Of a DNA stretch of 64,000 bases, positions 32,330 through 42,422 are shown piece by piece. Origin of the DNA: Candidatus Nitrospira nitrificans (GTDB lineage: Bacteria > Nitrospirota > Nitrospiria > Nitrospirales > Nitrospiraceae); assembly GCF_001458775.1 (NCBI RefSeq), contig NZ_CZPZ01000002.1, positions 94,412 to 158,411 on the forward strand, written 5' to 3'. Made by a program: the position numbers and the translations under genes. The stretch's first letter is position 1. Each line of letters begins with the position of its first letter. A model generated the notes under the pieces. It saw only the letters and a program-made list of their open reading frames with translations, had not been told where the DNA came from and searched no databases.

Positions 32330-34372
32330 ATGAGCATGACACGGATCATGATAGTGGGCGGTGGCTTTGCCGGGGTCAAGTGCGCAAGGACTCTGCGCAA
32401 GCAATTGCCCAAAGATCGCGCGGAGATCGTGTTGTTCAGCAAAGAAAACAACATGGTCTTCTATCCGTTGCTGGCGGAGGTGGCCGGCGCCGCGATCAAC
32501 CCTGGGGCGGTCACAGTGCCGTTACGTCAGATGCTGCCCGGAGTGCGCTGTCGAACCGAAGAGGTCAGGCAAATCGACCTGGCCACGTCCGAGGTGGAGT
32601 ACGAACGATACGACGGGCGTCTGGGTCGTCTGCCGTTTGATCATGCCGTGCTGGCCTGTGGAACCTCGGTCAATCTGAATGTGGTCCCCGGTATGGCCGA
32701 TCATGCGTTCCCGCTCAAGTCCGTGGGCGATGCCATGGCCTTACGGTTCCATGTGATGGAACAACTCGAAAAAGCCGAAGTCTGCGACGACCCGGAGCGG
32801 CGACGATGGTATCTTTCCTTCGTGGTGGTCGGCGGCGGCTTTACCGGTGTGGAAGCGGCCGGCGAGATCAATGATTTGATCAGAGCCAGCACGAGGTTTT
32901 ACGGCAACTTCACCGCCGGTGACGTGACTGTGACGCTGGTGCACAGCCGTGACCAGATTCTCCCGGAAGTGAGCCCGACTCTGCGCGAGTTCGCCCGAAC
33001 GAAGATGGAGCTGGCCGGCATCCGCATGGTGCTCAACGCGCGCGCGATGTCGGCGACGGCCGATGGGGTCGAGCTGCATGACGGTCGCATGCTCCATGGC
33101 GCCACAGTCGTCTGCACGATCGGCACCACGGCGCCGCTTCTGGTGCATCGGCTCGATGTGCCCAAAGAGGGCGCCCGGCTGCTTACCGATTCGGATATGC
33201 GCGTGCGCGGCACGTCGAACCTCTGGGCGATCGGCGACTGCGCCCATATCACCAATGCCTATGACGGCCGTCTTTCACCGACGACCGGCCAGTTTGCCGA
33301 ACGGCAAGGACGGCAAGCGGCGGAAAACATCGTTCGTGTCTTGCAGCGGCAACCGACCAGGCCGTTCTTCTACAAACCACTGGGTCAACTGTGCGGGATC
33401 GGAGAGCGGAAGGCGGTCGCAGAAATTCTCGGTATCCGCCTCTCCGGGTTTCCGGCCTGGTGGCTGTGGCGAACCGTGTATCTGTTGAAATCTCCCTCTT
33501 GGTCTCGCCGGATTAAAGTCGCGTTCGACTGGACCTGGGAGCTGTTCTTTCCGCGCGACCTGGCCCATCCGAAGGTCAGTCAAACCGAACGGATCGCACG
33601 GGCTCATTATCGGCCCGGCGACTTCATCTTTGTCGAAGGCGAGCCCGCCATGAGTTTTTACGCGATCGAACAGGGCGAGGTCGAAGTCCTACGGCGCGAT
33701 GCCACGGGGCGACAGCGCCTCATGACGCGGTTTGGGCCGGGAGAGTTTTTCGGTGAAATTGCGCTTCTTGACGGGACGGTCCGCATCGGGAGCGTTCGCG
33801 CCCGTACGGCAGTCGAGGTGCTGGTGATGGGTAAAGAGGTCTTCTCGCAAATTTCTCGAGCGCTGACACCTTTCCGCCATCTCGTCGCTCAGGCCCTGAG
33901 ATGGCGTCGACCCAGATTGAACCAACACTTGAGCCGCGCGTGGACTGCTCTCGAATGCCGACCGCTGCGCGCATTCATGGACGCGACTCCGGCCCACCAC
34001 CTTTCCGCTGAAAATACGTTCGAAGACACCGTTCGTATGTTCGACTTGCTTGCGGTGGAGTATCTGATCGTCTTGGATGAGAAGGGACAGTTGGAAGGCA
34101 TCGTCACTAGGAATGAACTATTTGAAGCTTTTGCGCAGGGGAGAAGCCCGTCAACCCTGGTTCGGGAGTTCATGCGCGCCGATCCCATCGCCGTGACTCC
34201 GGATGATACGAGTTTGACCGCCGGCGATTTGATGAATAGGCACGATCTCGACTGGCTGCCGGTTGTGCAGAGTCCGGAGGACCGGCGTCTCCTCGGCATC
34301 ATCCGATCCGAGAAGATGCTGCGCTGGCTGGTGGAACAGTCTCGACCCAACTTGTCGGTCGTTGATTATTGA
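32330..34372 (+). CDS. NDH-2-type oxidoreductase fused to cNMP and CBS domains
   Basis: A 680-residue fusion. Residues 1-~400 are an NDH-2-type pyridine nucleotide-disulfide oxidoreductase: the FAD site IMIVGGGFAGVKCA, the NAD site FVVVGGGFTGVEAAGE (~165-180) and WAIGDCAH (~299-306). Residues ~420-515 form a cyclic-nucleotide-binding domain (YRPGDFIFVEGEPA, FGPGEFFGEIALLDG). Residues ~545-670 hold a CBS pair (a diverged first half, then GIVTRNELFEAF and MRADPIAVTPDDTSLTAGDLM). It should oxidise NADH at the membrane under control of nucleotides. This combination is unusual. Confidence 0.85.
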   Translation: MSMTRIMIVGGGFAGVKCARTLRKQLPKDRAEIVLFSKENNMVFYPLLAEVAGAAINPGAVTVPLRQMLPGVRCRTEEVRQIDLATSEVEYERYDGRLGRLPFDHAVLACGTSVNLNVVPGMADHAFPLKSVGDAMALRFHVMEQLEKAEVCDDPERRRWYLSFVVVGGGFTGVEAAGEINDLIRASTRFYGNFTAGDVTVTLVHSRDQILPEVSPTLREFARTKMELAGIRMVLNARAMSATADGVELHDGRMLHGATVVCTIGTTAPLLVHRLDVPKEGARLLTDSDMRVRGTSNLWAIGDCAHITNAYDGRLSPTTGQFAERQGRQAAENIVRVLQRQPTRPFFYKPLGQLCGIGERKAVAEILGIRLSGFPAWWLWRTVYLLKSPSWSRRIKVAFDWTWELFFPRDLAHPKVSQTERIARAHYRPGDFIFVEGEPAMSFYAIEQGEVEVLRRDATGRQRLMTRFGPGEFFGEIALLDGTVRIGSVRARTAVEVLVMGKEVFSQISRALTPFRHLVAQALRWRRPRLNQHLSRAWTALECRPLRAFMDATPAHHLSAENTFEDTVRMFDLLAVEYLIVLDEKGQLEGIVTRNELFEAFAQGRSPSTLVREFMRADPIAVTPDDTSLTAGDLMNRHDLDWLPVVQSPEDRRLLGIIRSEKMLRWLVEQSRPNLSVVDY

Positions 34373-34385
34373 GGCGAGTTGAGCG

Positions 34386-36221
34386 ATGAGTTACCAACCG
34401 ATCCAAAACTACGGCCTCATCGGGAACATGCGCACGGCGGCGCTTGTCGGTCTGAACGGATCGATTGATTGGCTATGCCTTCCGCATTTTGACTCCCCCA
34501 GCGTGTTCGCGGCTATTCTGGACGATGAAAAAGGCGGCCGGTTCGAAATCACCGCCGTCGACACAGATCTCTCCACGAAGCAGCTCTACTGGCCCGATAC
34601 CAACGTGCTCGTGACGCGCTTCCATGCGACGAGCGGCATCGCAGAAATCGTGGATTTCATGCCGGCCGGGCTGCAGTCCGACTCGCCATGGCAGCATCAA
34701 CTGATCCGCCGAGTCCGCGTGACGCAGGGAAACATGGAGTTTCGAGTCCGCTGCCATCCGGCCTTCAACTACGCCGGAACACCTCACCAGACGCGCGTCA
34801 CGAAGCAAGGGGCCGGTTTTTACTCTTCGGAGCTCAGCCTCGGGTTGGCCACCGACATTCCGCTCAGGATGGACGATCGCGGCGTCTCGACAACGTTCAG
34901 GCTGGGGGAGGAACAGACCGCCGTCTTCGTATTGTGTCCCATCGGGCCAGGGGACGGCTGCGGTCCCTGGCCGTCACCGGGTGAAGCGGATGAATTGTTC
35001 GAGCATACCGTGAAGTATTGGCGCCGGTGGCTCTCGCAATGCACCTACACCGGTCGGTGGCGGGAAATGGTCTACCGCTCCGCTCTTTGCCTAAAGCTCC
35101 TCACGTTCGAACCGACCGGCGCCATCGTAGCCGCGCCGACCTGCAGCTTGCCCGAAACCCCCGGCGGTGTGCGCAATTGGGATTATCGGTACACCTGGAT
35201 GCGCGATGCCGCCTTTACCGTCTATGCCTTTCTGAAAATCGGGTTTACCGAGGAAGCGGACCGCTTCCTGAAATGGTTGGCGGCGCGCGCCAAAGAGGTC
35301 GAGGCGGACGGCTCGCTGCAAATCGTGTATGGAATCGATGGCCGTCACGATTTGACCGAACAGACGCTCGATCACTTGGACGGCTATCGTGGCGCTAAGC
35401 CTGTGAGGATCGGCAACGGCGCGTACAACCAGTTGCAGTTGGACATCTACGGCGAACTGCTTGACGCCGTCTACCTGTACAATAAACACGTGATGCCGAT
35501 CGGTCATGACACCTGGGTGAGGATCAGGCATCGGCTCGACTGGCTCTGTGACAACTGGCAGCAGCCGGACGAGGGTATTTGGGAGACCAGGGGAGGCCGG
35601 CGTCAGTTCGTCTACTCCAAATTGATGTGTTGGGTGGCGATGGATCGAGGCCTTCGTTTGGCCGACAAACGTTCGTTTCCCGCCGACCGCGCTCGGTGGT
35701 TTCGTGTTCGCGATCAGATCTATGAAGACATCATGCAGCGGGGGTGGAATGCCGAGCGGCGGGCATTCGTGCAACATTACGACAGCGACTCATTGGACGC
35801 CGCGAATCTCATCATGCCGCTCGTGTTTTTCCTTTCGCCGAACGATCCCAGGATGCTCGACACCCTGGCGGCCATCAATCGATCGCCGAAACACGGAGGA
35901 TTGGTTTCCGACGGGCTCGTCTATCGGTATGACAGCGAGACGGGGGAAGACGGCCTGCATGGGCGGGAGGGCACTTTCAATATGTGCACGTTTTGGCTGG
36001 TGGAAGCCTTGGCTCGGACCGGACGCGTCGATCGCGCCAAGCTCGATGAAGCGCGCCTGCTGTTCGAGCGGATGTTGGGCTATGCCAATCATGTGGGGCT
36101 CTATGCCGAAGAGATCGGAGCCGGCGGGGAAGCGCTCGGTAACTTCCCGCAAGCGTTCACCCACTTGGCGCTGATCAGCGCCGCCTTCAATCTTGATCGG
36201 GCCTTGGGCAAGAAGGCATAG
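34386..36221 (+). CDS. GH15 family glucoamylase/trehalase-like glycosidase
   Basis: A 611-residue protein. The N-terminal beta-sandwich begins [37 protein letters not shown], a typical GH15 start. The (alpha/alpha)6 part has [19 protein letters not shown], ending in [29 protein letters not shown] with the conserved general-base Glu region. Known members act on trehalose or alpha-glucans and are cytoplasmic. It starts 13 bases after the NDH-2 fusion, so they are probably cotranscribed. Confidence 0.9.
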   Translation: MSYQPIQNYGLIGNMRTAALVGLNGSIDWLCLPHFDSPSVFAAILDDEKGGRFEITAVDTDLSTKQLYWPDTNVLVTRFHATSGIAEIVDFMPAGLQSDSPWQHQLIRRVRVTQGNMEFRVRCHPAFNYAGTPHQTRVTKQGAGFYSSELSLGLATDIPLRMDDRGVSTTFRLGEEQTAVFVLCPIGPGDGCGPWPSPGEADELFEHTVKYWRRWLSQCTYTGRWREMVYRSALCLKLLTFEPTGAIVAAPTCSLPETPGGVRNWDYRYTWMRDAAFTVYAFLKIGFTEEADRFLKWLAARAKEVEADGSLQIVYGIDGRHDLTEQTLDHLDGYRGAKPVRIGNGAYNQLQLDIYGELLDAVYLYNKHVMPIGHDTWVRIRHRLDWLCDNWQQPDEGIWETRGGRRQFVYSKLMCWVAMDRGLRLADKRSFPADRARWFRVRDQIYEDIMQRGWNAERRAFVQHYDSDSLDAANLIMPLVFFLSPNDPRMLDTLAAINRSPKHGGLVSDGLVYRYDSETGEDGLHGREGTFNMCTFWLVEALARTGRVDRAKLDEARLLFERMLGYANHVGLYAEEIGAGGEALGNFPQAFTHLALISAAFNLDRALGKKA

Positions 36222-36226
36222 TCCGG

Positions 36227-36454
36227 CAGGCGGTTGAACAAGTCCGCCGCCGGCGTGATCGCATCGCCCACGGCCTCAACGTGCCACCCGCCCCGAGCTG
36301 CAAGCGCAGCTCGGGGCGGGTGGGTGAGAATAAGTTACGCCTCGCCAAGACACTGGGCGCTCATCAACTCGCGCCCGTCCGCGGACGTGACGCGCAATTA
36401 TTCTTCGCGTCGCGGACCTCGCTGCGGCCTTGCAAAATAGTCGTCAATATCCTG
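36227..36454. repeat. Dispersed element A, copy with an 18-bp perfect hairpin
   Basis: Left end CAGGCGGTTGAACAAGTCCGCC is 5 bases after the GH15 stop. The interior contains a perfect 18-bp hairpin with a 4-base loop (36284-36323, CCACCCGCCCCGAGCTGC and its complement). The right end is degenerate (GTCAATATCCTG). Confidence 0.75.
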
Positions 36455-36486
36455 CTGATTTACGAGTAGGATGAGAAGAGTGACAT

Positions 36487-37077
36487 ATGAGTGAATCACG
36501 TCAGGAACTGTGGCTGATTCGGCACGGCGAGACCGAATGGAGCGCGGCCAAACGGCACACGGGTCGCACCGACATCGCCCTGACCCCGACTGGTGAGCGC
36601 CAGTCGGTTACGCTCGGGCAATCTCTGGCCGGCCGACGGTTTGCCTTGGCGCTCAGCAGTCCGCTGCGTCGGGCGCATGAGACCTGCCGCCTCGCCGGGT
36701 ACGGCGACGCGGCGAGTGTGACCGATGACCTGCTCGAATGGGACTATGGCATTTATGAAGGAAGAACGACGGAGGAAATGAGGTTGGAACAACCGGACTG
36801 GTCGATCTGGACGACCACCGTTCCCAAGGGCGAGTCGATCGAACAAGTCGGGCGCCGCGTCCAACGGGTGATCCAGCGAGCGAAGGCGGTCAACGGCGAC
36901 GTGGTACTGTTCGCCCATGCCCATATCTTGCGCATACTCACCGCCTGCTGGCTTGGTCTGCAGCCCGACGCGGGGCGGTTGTTCGTGCTTCGCACCGCCT
37001 CGATCAGCGTGCTCGGCTTTGAACGCGAAACGCCCGTCATCATTCGGTGGAATCTGCTACCAGAGGAGCGGACATGA
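36487..37077 (+). CDS. Histidine phosphatase (phosphoglycerate mutase-like) family protein
   Basis: A 196-residue protein. The N-terminal LWLIRHGETEWS is the RHG catalytic motif. SPLRRAHETC and the second histidine in FAHAHILRIL are intact. Size and sequence fit the broad phosphatase group (cofactor-independent small-molecule phosphatases). The start ATG is 6 bases after a GAAGAG sequence. It overlaps the next gene by four bases (ATGA). Confidence 0.85.
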   Translation: MSESRQELWLIRHGETEWSAAKRHTGRTDIALTPTGERQSVTLGQSLAGRRFALALSSPLRRAHETCRLAGYGDAASVTDDLLEWDYGIYEGRTTEEMRLEQPDWSIWTTTVPKGESIEQVGRRVQRVIQRAKAVNGDVVLFAHAHILRILTACWLGLQPDAGRLFVLRTASISVLGFERETPVIIRWNLLPEERT

Positions 37078-37520
37078 AAGCACATTATTTAGGCCACGTC
37101 GTCTTCTATGTGAAAGACCTGGAACGATCGCTCGGCTTCTATCGAGACTTGTTGGGCTTCAAGGAAGTGGGGCGGATCTTCAACGGAGCAGCCGCTGCGC
37201 TGACATCCGGCCGCACGCACCATGAGCTGTTGCTCATTCAAGTAGGCGATGCGCCCGGCCCTTCTACTGGACGACGTCGAGGGCTCTATCATATCGGCAT
37301 TAAAGTAGGGGACAGGTTGGATGAACTCCGCAAGGCCAAGCACGAACTTGAACAGGCCGGTGTATCGATCGACGGCATGAGCGATCACACGGTGAGTCAA
37401 AGTCTGTATCTGAAAGATCCCGATGGGAACGAAGTCGAACTCTATGTTGACGCGGACGAGTCGGTGTGGAAGAACGATCCGGCGGCGGTCCTGTCGCCGA
37501 TCAAGCCGTTGCGCTTATGA
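37074..37520 (+). CDS. VOC family (dioxygenase-like) protein
   Basis: A 148-residue protein. The ATG at 37074 overlaps the upstream stop. It starts MKAHYLGHVVFYVKDLERSLGFYRDLLGF, a VOC module, and continues with GLYHIGIKVGDRLDELRKAKHEL and LKDPDGNEVELYVD with the metal-binding Glu. This resembles catechol-2,3-dioxygenase/glyoxalase-like members. The substrate is unknown. Confidence 0.85.
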   Translation: MKAHYLGHVVFYVKDLERSLGFYRDLLGFKEVGRIFNGAAAALTSGRTHHELLLIQVGDAPGPSTGRRRGLYHIGIKVGDRLDELRKAKHELEQAGVSIDGMSDHTVSQSLYLKDPDGNEVELYVDADESVWKNDPAAVLSPIKPLRL

Positions 37521-37601
37521 GTGGAGGGTGTATCATGATCGCCTTCGGTAGCCGTATCGTTTGATCAGTTCCTAAATCGACACCCTACAGGACCACACAC
37601 C

Positions 37602-38291
37602 ATGACACTCTCATCGGACCGTGACTCTTTGGCATTTCTCTTCGATCTGGACGGCACCCTGGTGGATAGTGTCTATCAGCATGTCCTGGCTTGGCGCGAA
37701 GCCATGCAAGGTGCCGGGATCGAGCTGGCCGTGTGGCGGATCCACCGGCAGATCGGCATGAGCGGGGGCCTCATGTTGTCGGCGTTTCTTCGGGAGATCG
37801 GACGAGTACTCTCGCCGGAAGAAGTGGAGCGTATTCAGCGCACCCACGCCGAGGCCTATCGCCGGCAGGCCGGTTCTTTGCGCGTGTTGCCGGGCGCGCT
37901 GGAGCTGTTGGCGGAGCTTTCAGCGCGTGGCGCGCCGTACGCCATTGCCACCAGCGGGCGTTTGCAAAGCGCGCAGCCTACCCTCAAACTGTTGAACCTA
38001 TCCCAGGATGTGCCCGTCGTGACGCGCGATGACGTGCGGCACGCCAAACCGGATCCGGATCTCTTCCTGGCCGCCGCCCAGCGGCTTAAGATACCGATGA
38101 ACCGGTGCGTGATCGTGGGGGACAGTGTCTGGGATATGTTGGCCGCCCGCCGGGCTTGGGCTTTGGGGGTGGGTTTACTGTCGGGGGGATATGGGCGTGA
38201 GGAGCTTCAGCATGCCGGTGCCTACCGTGTCTATCAAGATCCTGCCGACCTCTTGCGCCATCTCGACGAAGTGGGAGTGCGATTGAACTGA
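37602..38291 (+). CDS. HAD family phosphatase
   Basis: A 229-residue HAD protein. Motif I is FLFDLDGTLVDS, motif II IATSG, motif III KPDPDLFL with the lysine, and motif IV GDSVWDM. The cap domain (residues ~20-85) is of the helical type. It resembles phosphoglycolate-phosphatase-like or beta-phosphoglucomutase-like proteins, with the GH15 gene nearby supporting a sugar-phosphate link by context only. Confidence 0.85.
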   Translation: MTLSSDRDSLAFLFDLDGTLVDSVYQHVLAWREAMQGAGIELAVWRIHRQIGMSGGLMLSAFLREIGRVLSPEEVERIQRTHAEAYRRQAGSLRVLPGALELLAELSARGAPYAIATSGRLQSAQPTLKLLNLSQDVPVVTRDDVRHAKPDPDLFLAAAQRLKIPMNRCVIVGDSVWDMLAARRAWALGVGLLSGGYGREELQHAGAYRVYQDPADLLRHLDEVGVRLN

Positions 38292-38359
38292 ACGCACGGA
38301 TTGGCGGCAGCCGTGATTGTCGATCGAGCTATTGCGGTTGTAACCTTTGCGGCGCCGAT

Positions 38360-40060
38360 TCAACTCGGTTGCCGTTTCGTTTCCATGACCTGCCGATAGT
38401 GCTCCACATAGTTCAGAATGCGGTCCTTCGGTACCCCGAACCAGGCCAAGACATGCCGGATCAGTGTCGCCGCCGTCTCGACTTCAGGCTGGATAACCTC
38501 GGCCGCCCCACCCGCGCTGAGTCGTTCCGCTTCCGCCGGTCCATGCGCGCGGGCTAAGATCGGAACTTTCGGATTGATGGCGCGAATGCGGCTCACCGTG
38601 AGCGCAGCCGGCTCGATTTCAGGCAGTGCCACGATCATCAGAGACGCATCCGCCGCTCCGGCCTTCATGAGCAATTCGCGATGGGAGGCGTCGCCAAAGA
38701 TACAGGCGATGTGCCGGCCTTGTAACCGGCGGATGATGTCCGGATTTCTGTCGATGACCACATAGGGAAGACTGAACGCGTCCAACGCCCTCCCCAGCGA
38801 GCTGCCGACGCGGCCGAAGCCGCACAGGACGACATGTTGTTGGAGCGGTTCGCTTTCCGGATGCCAAGGCGTCATGTCATGCTGATCATGGGCGAGGCGC
38901 CGCCGGGCGAGCCAGTCGGGGACATACCTCACGAGAGCCGCATTGATGAGAATCGTGATGACGGAGGCCGCAAGCGTCGCGTTGTATACTTCGCTGCCGA
39001 TATGGCCTGCCCCTTTTGCGACCTGCACCAGGACAAATGAGAATTCGCCGATTTGAGTGAGGCCTATTCCCACCAGGAAGGCCGTCGTCCAAGAGTAGCC
39101 GAACAGCCGCACGATGGTCGTCCAAATCATGAACATCCCGACGACGATCAAGCCGATCATGGTGGCAAGCAGAGAAAGGTTATCGATGATCACGCGCGGG
39201 TCGATCAGAATGCCGATAGTGACGAAGAAGAGCGCGACGAAGGCATCACGCAGCGAAAGCAGCCGGGCCAAGGTTTCGTGCCCATATTCGGATGCGCTGA
39301 TAAGGAGCCCGGCCAGAAATGCGCCCAAGGCGAGGGAGAGTCCGACCATCTGCGTGACGGCGGCGGTCCCAAGACTGATTGCCAGTGTGACGAGTAGAAA
39401 GAGTTCTTGGTTCTGGGTCCTGGCGACGTGGGTCATGATCAGTGGGATGACTTTGGCCCCCAAATACCCCAATGGCAGAAGAATGAGCAGAGCCTTCACA
39501 AAGGCTTGACCGATCAGCAGCACTCGCCCCGAGTCGAACTCTCCGAGGGCCGGCATGAGCACCGTCATGGCCACGACCGCCACGTCTTCGACCAGGGCGA
39601 TGCCGATCATCACTCGTCCGTGCTTGGAACGAATTTCGCCCCGATCGACAAGCAGGCGGGCGAGCACCATGGTGCTCGCTATGGAAATGACCGCCCCGAT
39701 CACGATGCTTTGGGTCGTCGACCACCCGATCAGGCTCCCCGTCATGACGGCCAATCCGATGGCCACGAGAATCCCCAGCGGTCCGCCGGCGAGCGCGACC
39801 CATTTGACGCGCATCAGGTCCTTCACGGAAAACTCGAGCCCGATCGAAAACATCAGGAGAATGACACCGATTTCCGCAAACAGATCAAACGTATGGGATT
39901 CCGAAATGGTGGGTCCCGGAGTAAATGGACCGATCGCGATGCCGCCCAGGACATAGCCCAGAATCAACGGCTGCCCCGCAATCCGGGCGAGTATGCCGCC
40001 TGCGACCGCTGCCAGGAATACGATGGCAAGATCTTGAAAGAAGACGGAATCTGGATGCAC
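38360..40060 (-). CDS. CPA2 cation:proton antiporter with RCK domain (KefB/YbaL-like)
   Basis: A 566-residue membrane protein. I set the start at a GTG (40060) with GAGGG 8 bases upstream; the longer frame covers the opposite promoter region. About 12 membrane helices begin DLAIVFLAAVAGGILARIAGQPLILGYVLGGIAIGP. The C-terminal RCK (TrkA-N) domain starts HVVLCGFGRVGSSLGRAL and has a nucleotide-binding Asp (VIDRN). It should exchange K+ or Na+ for protons, gated by NAD(H). It is divergent from the CDGSH gene. Confidence 0.9.
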   Translation of the reverse strand: MHPDSVFFQDLAIVFLAAVAGGILARIAGQPLILGYVLGGIAIGPFTPGPTISESHTFDLFAEIGVILLMFSIGLEFSVKDLMRVKWVALAGGPLGILVAIGLAVMTGSLIGWSTTQSIVIGAVISIASTMVLARLLVDRGEIRSKHGRVMIGIALVEDVAVVAMTVLMPALGEFDSGRVLLIGQAFVKALLILLPLGYLGAKVIPLIMTHVARTQNQELFLLVTLAISLGTAAVTQMVGLSLALGAFLAGLLISASEYGHETLARLLSLRDAFVALFFVTIGILIDPRVIIDNLSLLATMIGLIVVGMFMIWTTIVRLFGYSWTTAFLVGIGLTQIGEFSFVLVQVAKGAGHIGSEVYNATLAASVITILINAALVRYVPDWLARRRLAHDQHDMTPWHPESEPLQQHVVLCGFGRVGSSLGRALDAFSLPYVVIDRNPDIIRRLQGRHIACIFGDASHRELLMKAGAADASLMIVALPEIEPAALTVSRIRAINPKVPILARAHGPAEAERLSAGGAAEVIQPEVETAATLIRHVLAWFGVPKDRILNYVEHYRQVMETKRQPS

Positions 40061-40308
40061 GCAGTACCCTCGTAAAGGAACGCTATCCCCATGTCGGCCG
40101 ATCATGGCCGATCGACGGTACGGCCAATAGGCCGGGGGAACGAAAATACCATAGACGAAGTGAATAATACCGCCCCAAACAATAGTCGAGATTCTATATT
40201 TAAGTGGTGATGGAAGGGAATCACGTAGGAAGGCGGTGCGAAATGCATAGTGACACGGTATACTTCCGTCCTGTAGTCCTGACCCAACCATGACAGGAGG
40301 GAACATCC

Positions 40309-40545
40309 ATGGGACAACCACGCATTGCAGCCAAGGAACCGTCCGTGATGTCGCTAGAGCCGGGCACCTACTACTGGTGTTCATGCGGGCGCTCGCGGGA
40401 CCAACCATTTTGTGATGGGTCACATGAAGGAACCGGGCTCGAGCCGGTTGAGTTTACCGTGGATGCAAAGAAAGAGGTTGCGTTGTGCCGGTGCAAGCAG
40501 ACGAAGACCCCGCCGTATTGCGACGGGACGCACCAGACGCTGTAG
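40309..40545 (+). CDS. CDGSH iron-sulfur protein
   Basis: A 78-residue protein. Two CDGSH motifs are seen: CSCGRSRDQPFCDGSH (~24-39) and CRCKQTKTPPYCDGTH (~60-75). Each has the three-Cys-one-His set that holds a [2Fe-2S] cluster. The ATG is preceded by AGGAGG. Such small proteins carry two clusters and act in redox or iron handling. An element A copy begins at the base right after the stop codon. Confidence 0.9.
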   Translation: MGQPRIAAKEPSVMSLEPGTYYWCSCGRSRDQPFCDGSHEGTGLEPVEFTVDAKKEVALCRCKQTKTPPYCDGTHQTL

Positions 40546-40672
40546 CAGGCTGTTGAAAAAGTCCGCCGGCGGCGTTCCCCGCCTTGCCGAAGCGGCTTCG
40601 CGAGGCAGGTCGCATCGCTTGAAGAGCGTGAAGCCCGCTTCGCCCGCTCAGCGAGGCGAGCGTATCCCGTGA
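40546..40672. repeat. Dispersed element A, truncated copy
   Basis: The left end CAGGCTGTTGAAAAAGTCCGCC directly abuts the CDGSH stop (40543-40545). It continues with CCCCGCCTTGCCGAAGCGGC, shared with the copy at 12812 and with the reverse complement of the copy at 59552. The right terminus is not found. Confidence 0.75.
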
Positions 40673-40744
40673 GGCGTGGCGTTTAGCCCCGCTTCTCTCT
40701 TGACCTCTTGAGCCGTTGCCGGTCGATGGTCCATACTGTCAGCC

Positions 40745-42283
40745 ATGAATAAATCCGGCTTATCGCCCTGTGAGGACCTTGCGGAACGATACCAGGCGCT
40801 TCTGGAGGTGGCGCAGGTCATCTCCGCGCAGCGGGACCTCGATCAACTCTTTCGTGATCTCGCCCATCGACTCCCTCGTGTGGTGCAGGTGAATTTTGTC
40901 GATTTGTCTCTGCATGATCCCGTCAAGAAGATGATGCGTCTCCATACGATTCAGGCCAATGTGCCGGCGGACCTGGTGGGGGGGCACGAAGTGGCGATTG
41001 AAGACTGTCCCGCGGGGTCGGTATGGGAAAATCAGCAGCCGCTCCTGGTCTCCAATCTGACGGAAGAACGACGATGGCCGTGGGTCATCAGCGCCATGGC
41101 GGAGGACGGGACGAAGTCGTTTTGTTTCGTGCCGCTGAGCACGGCGAGGGGCCGGTTGGGCGCCATGGGATTCTTGAGCTTGAAAGAAGAGGCATATAGC
41201 GATCGGGATATAGAGTTTCTTCAACAAGTGGCGCAACAAGTAGCTGTTGCGGTCGAAAACGCCCTGGCATTCCAACAGATCGCCGAGCTCAAAGACAGAT
41301 TGGCGAAGGAAAAGCTCTATCTCGAAGAGGAGCTTCGCGTCGAGCATGGGTTTGATGACATCATCGGCGACAGCAAAGCCCTCAAACAGGTGCTCAAACA
41401 AGTCGAAGTCGTGGCTCCCACCGATTCGACGGTCCTCATCCAAGGAGAGACAGGCACCGGCAAGGAACTCATCGCCCGGGCCATCCATCGACTGAGCGGC
41501 CGGAGCGAGCGCACGTTCATCAAGCTGAACTGTGCCGCCATCCCAACCGGACTGTTGGAGAGCGAGCTCTTCGGGCATGAACGAGGGGCGTTCACAGGCG
41601 CGATCTCCCAGAAAGCCGGCCGATTCGAGTTGGCCGATAAAGGCACGATCTTTCTCGACGAAGTCGGAGAAATTCCGTTGGAGCTGCAGTCCAAATTGCT
41701 GCGTGTGTTGCAGGAGCAGGAATTCGAGCGGCTGGGCAGCACCAGGACCATTCGAGTGAACGTGCGGTTGATTGCCGCCACCAATCGGGATCTCAAAAGC
41801 CTGGTGGAGGACAAGCAGTTCCGGAGCGACTTGTACTACCGGTTGAATGTCTTCCCCATCACGGCTCCGCCGCTGCGCGAACGGCCAGAGGATATTCCCA
41901 TCTTAGTCCGCTATTTCACGCAACACTATGCGGTTCGCATGAAGAAGAATATCCAGACGGTTCCGGCGAAGACGCTCGATATGCTTTCACGGTACGCCTG
42001 GCCGGGAAACGTTCGTGAGCTGGAGAATCTCGTGGAACGTTCCGTGATCCTCACTCAAGGAACGGATTTGCATGTCCCCATCGACGAACTCCAGCCGGAG
42101 AGCCACCTTCTCGGCTCCCTCACGCCGACATTGGAAGAGGCCGAGCGGGAGCAAATCTTGCGCGCCTTGCGCGAAACCAAGTGGGTCATCGGTGGATCAG
42201 GGGGGGCGGCGGCGCGATTAGGACTCAAGCGAACCACCCTCCAGTCCAAGATGCAGAAGCTCGGCATCGCTCGCCCTCAGTAG
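40745..42283 (+). CDS. Sigma-54-dependent activator (GAF-AAA-HTH, FhlA-like)
   Basis: A 512-residue enhancer-binding protein. Residues ~15-185 are a GAF-type sensor (FDLSLHD-like strand, AVAVENALAFQQI). The AAA+ domain has Walker A GETGTGKE, the sigma-54-contact loop GAFTGA (within ESELFGHERGAFTGA), Walker B TIFLDEVGEI and the R-finger region. The C-terminal Fis-type HTH is AAARLGLKRTTLQSKMQKLGI. It should activate sigma-54 promoters from upstream sites. It is the only such activator in the window and so a candidate for the promoters at 23.5, 46.6, 50.6 and 52.2 kb. Confidence 0.9.
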   Translation: MNKSGLSPCEDLAERYQALLEVAQVISAQRDLDQLFRDLAHRLPRVVQVNFVDLSLHDPVKKMMRLHTIQANVPADLVGGHEVAIEDCPAGSVWENQQPLLVSNLTEERRWPWVISAMAEDGTKSFCFVPLSTARGRLGAMGFLSLKEEAYSDRDIEFLQQVAQQVAVAVENALAFQQIAELKDRLAKEKLYLEEELRVEHGFDDIIGDSKALKQVLKQVEVVAPTDSTVLIQGETGTGKELIARAIHRLSGRSERTFIKLNCAAIPTGLLESELFGHERGAFTGAISQKAGRFELADKGTIFLDEVGEIPLELQSKLLRVLQEQEFERLGSTRTIRVNVRLIAATNRDLKSLVEDKQFRSDLYYRLNVFPITAPPLRERPEDIPILVRYFTQHYAVRMKKNIQTVPAKTLDMLSRYAWPGNVRELENLVERSVILTQGTDLHVPIDELQPESHLLGSLTPTLEEAEREQILRALRETKWVIGGSGGAAARLGLKRTTLQSKMQKLGIARPQ

Positions 42284-42422
42284 TGTCGAGACTTCAGCGG
42301 CACTCATCACATTCCTTTGTCCCGTCAGCTGTCTTGCCGGATTACTCCGCCCTTTGAAGAAGGTTTCACTTCCCTTAGAGTCAGCAACTCGCAAATCGGA
42401 GCATGACCGCGCGAGCTCGCGC

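Noticed and set aside
40061..40423. N-terminal extension of the CPA2 antiporter
   Set aside because: It crosses the opposite gene's ribosome site and lacks a membrane pattern; the GTG at 40060 has GAGGG upstream and starts the first helix.
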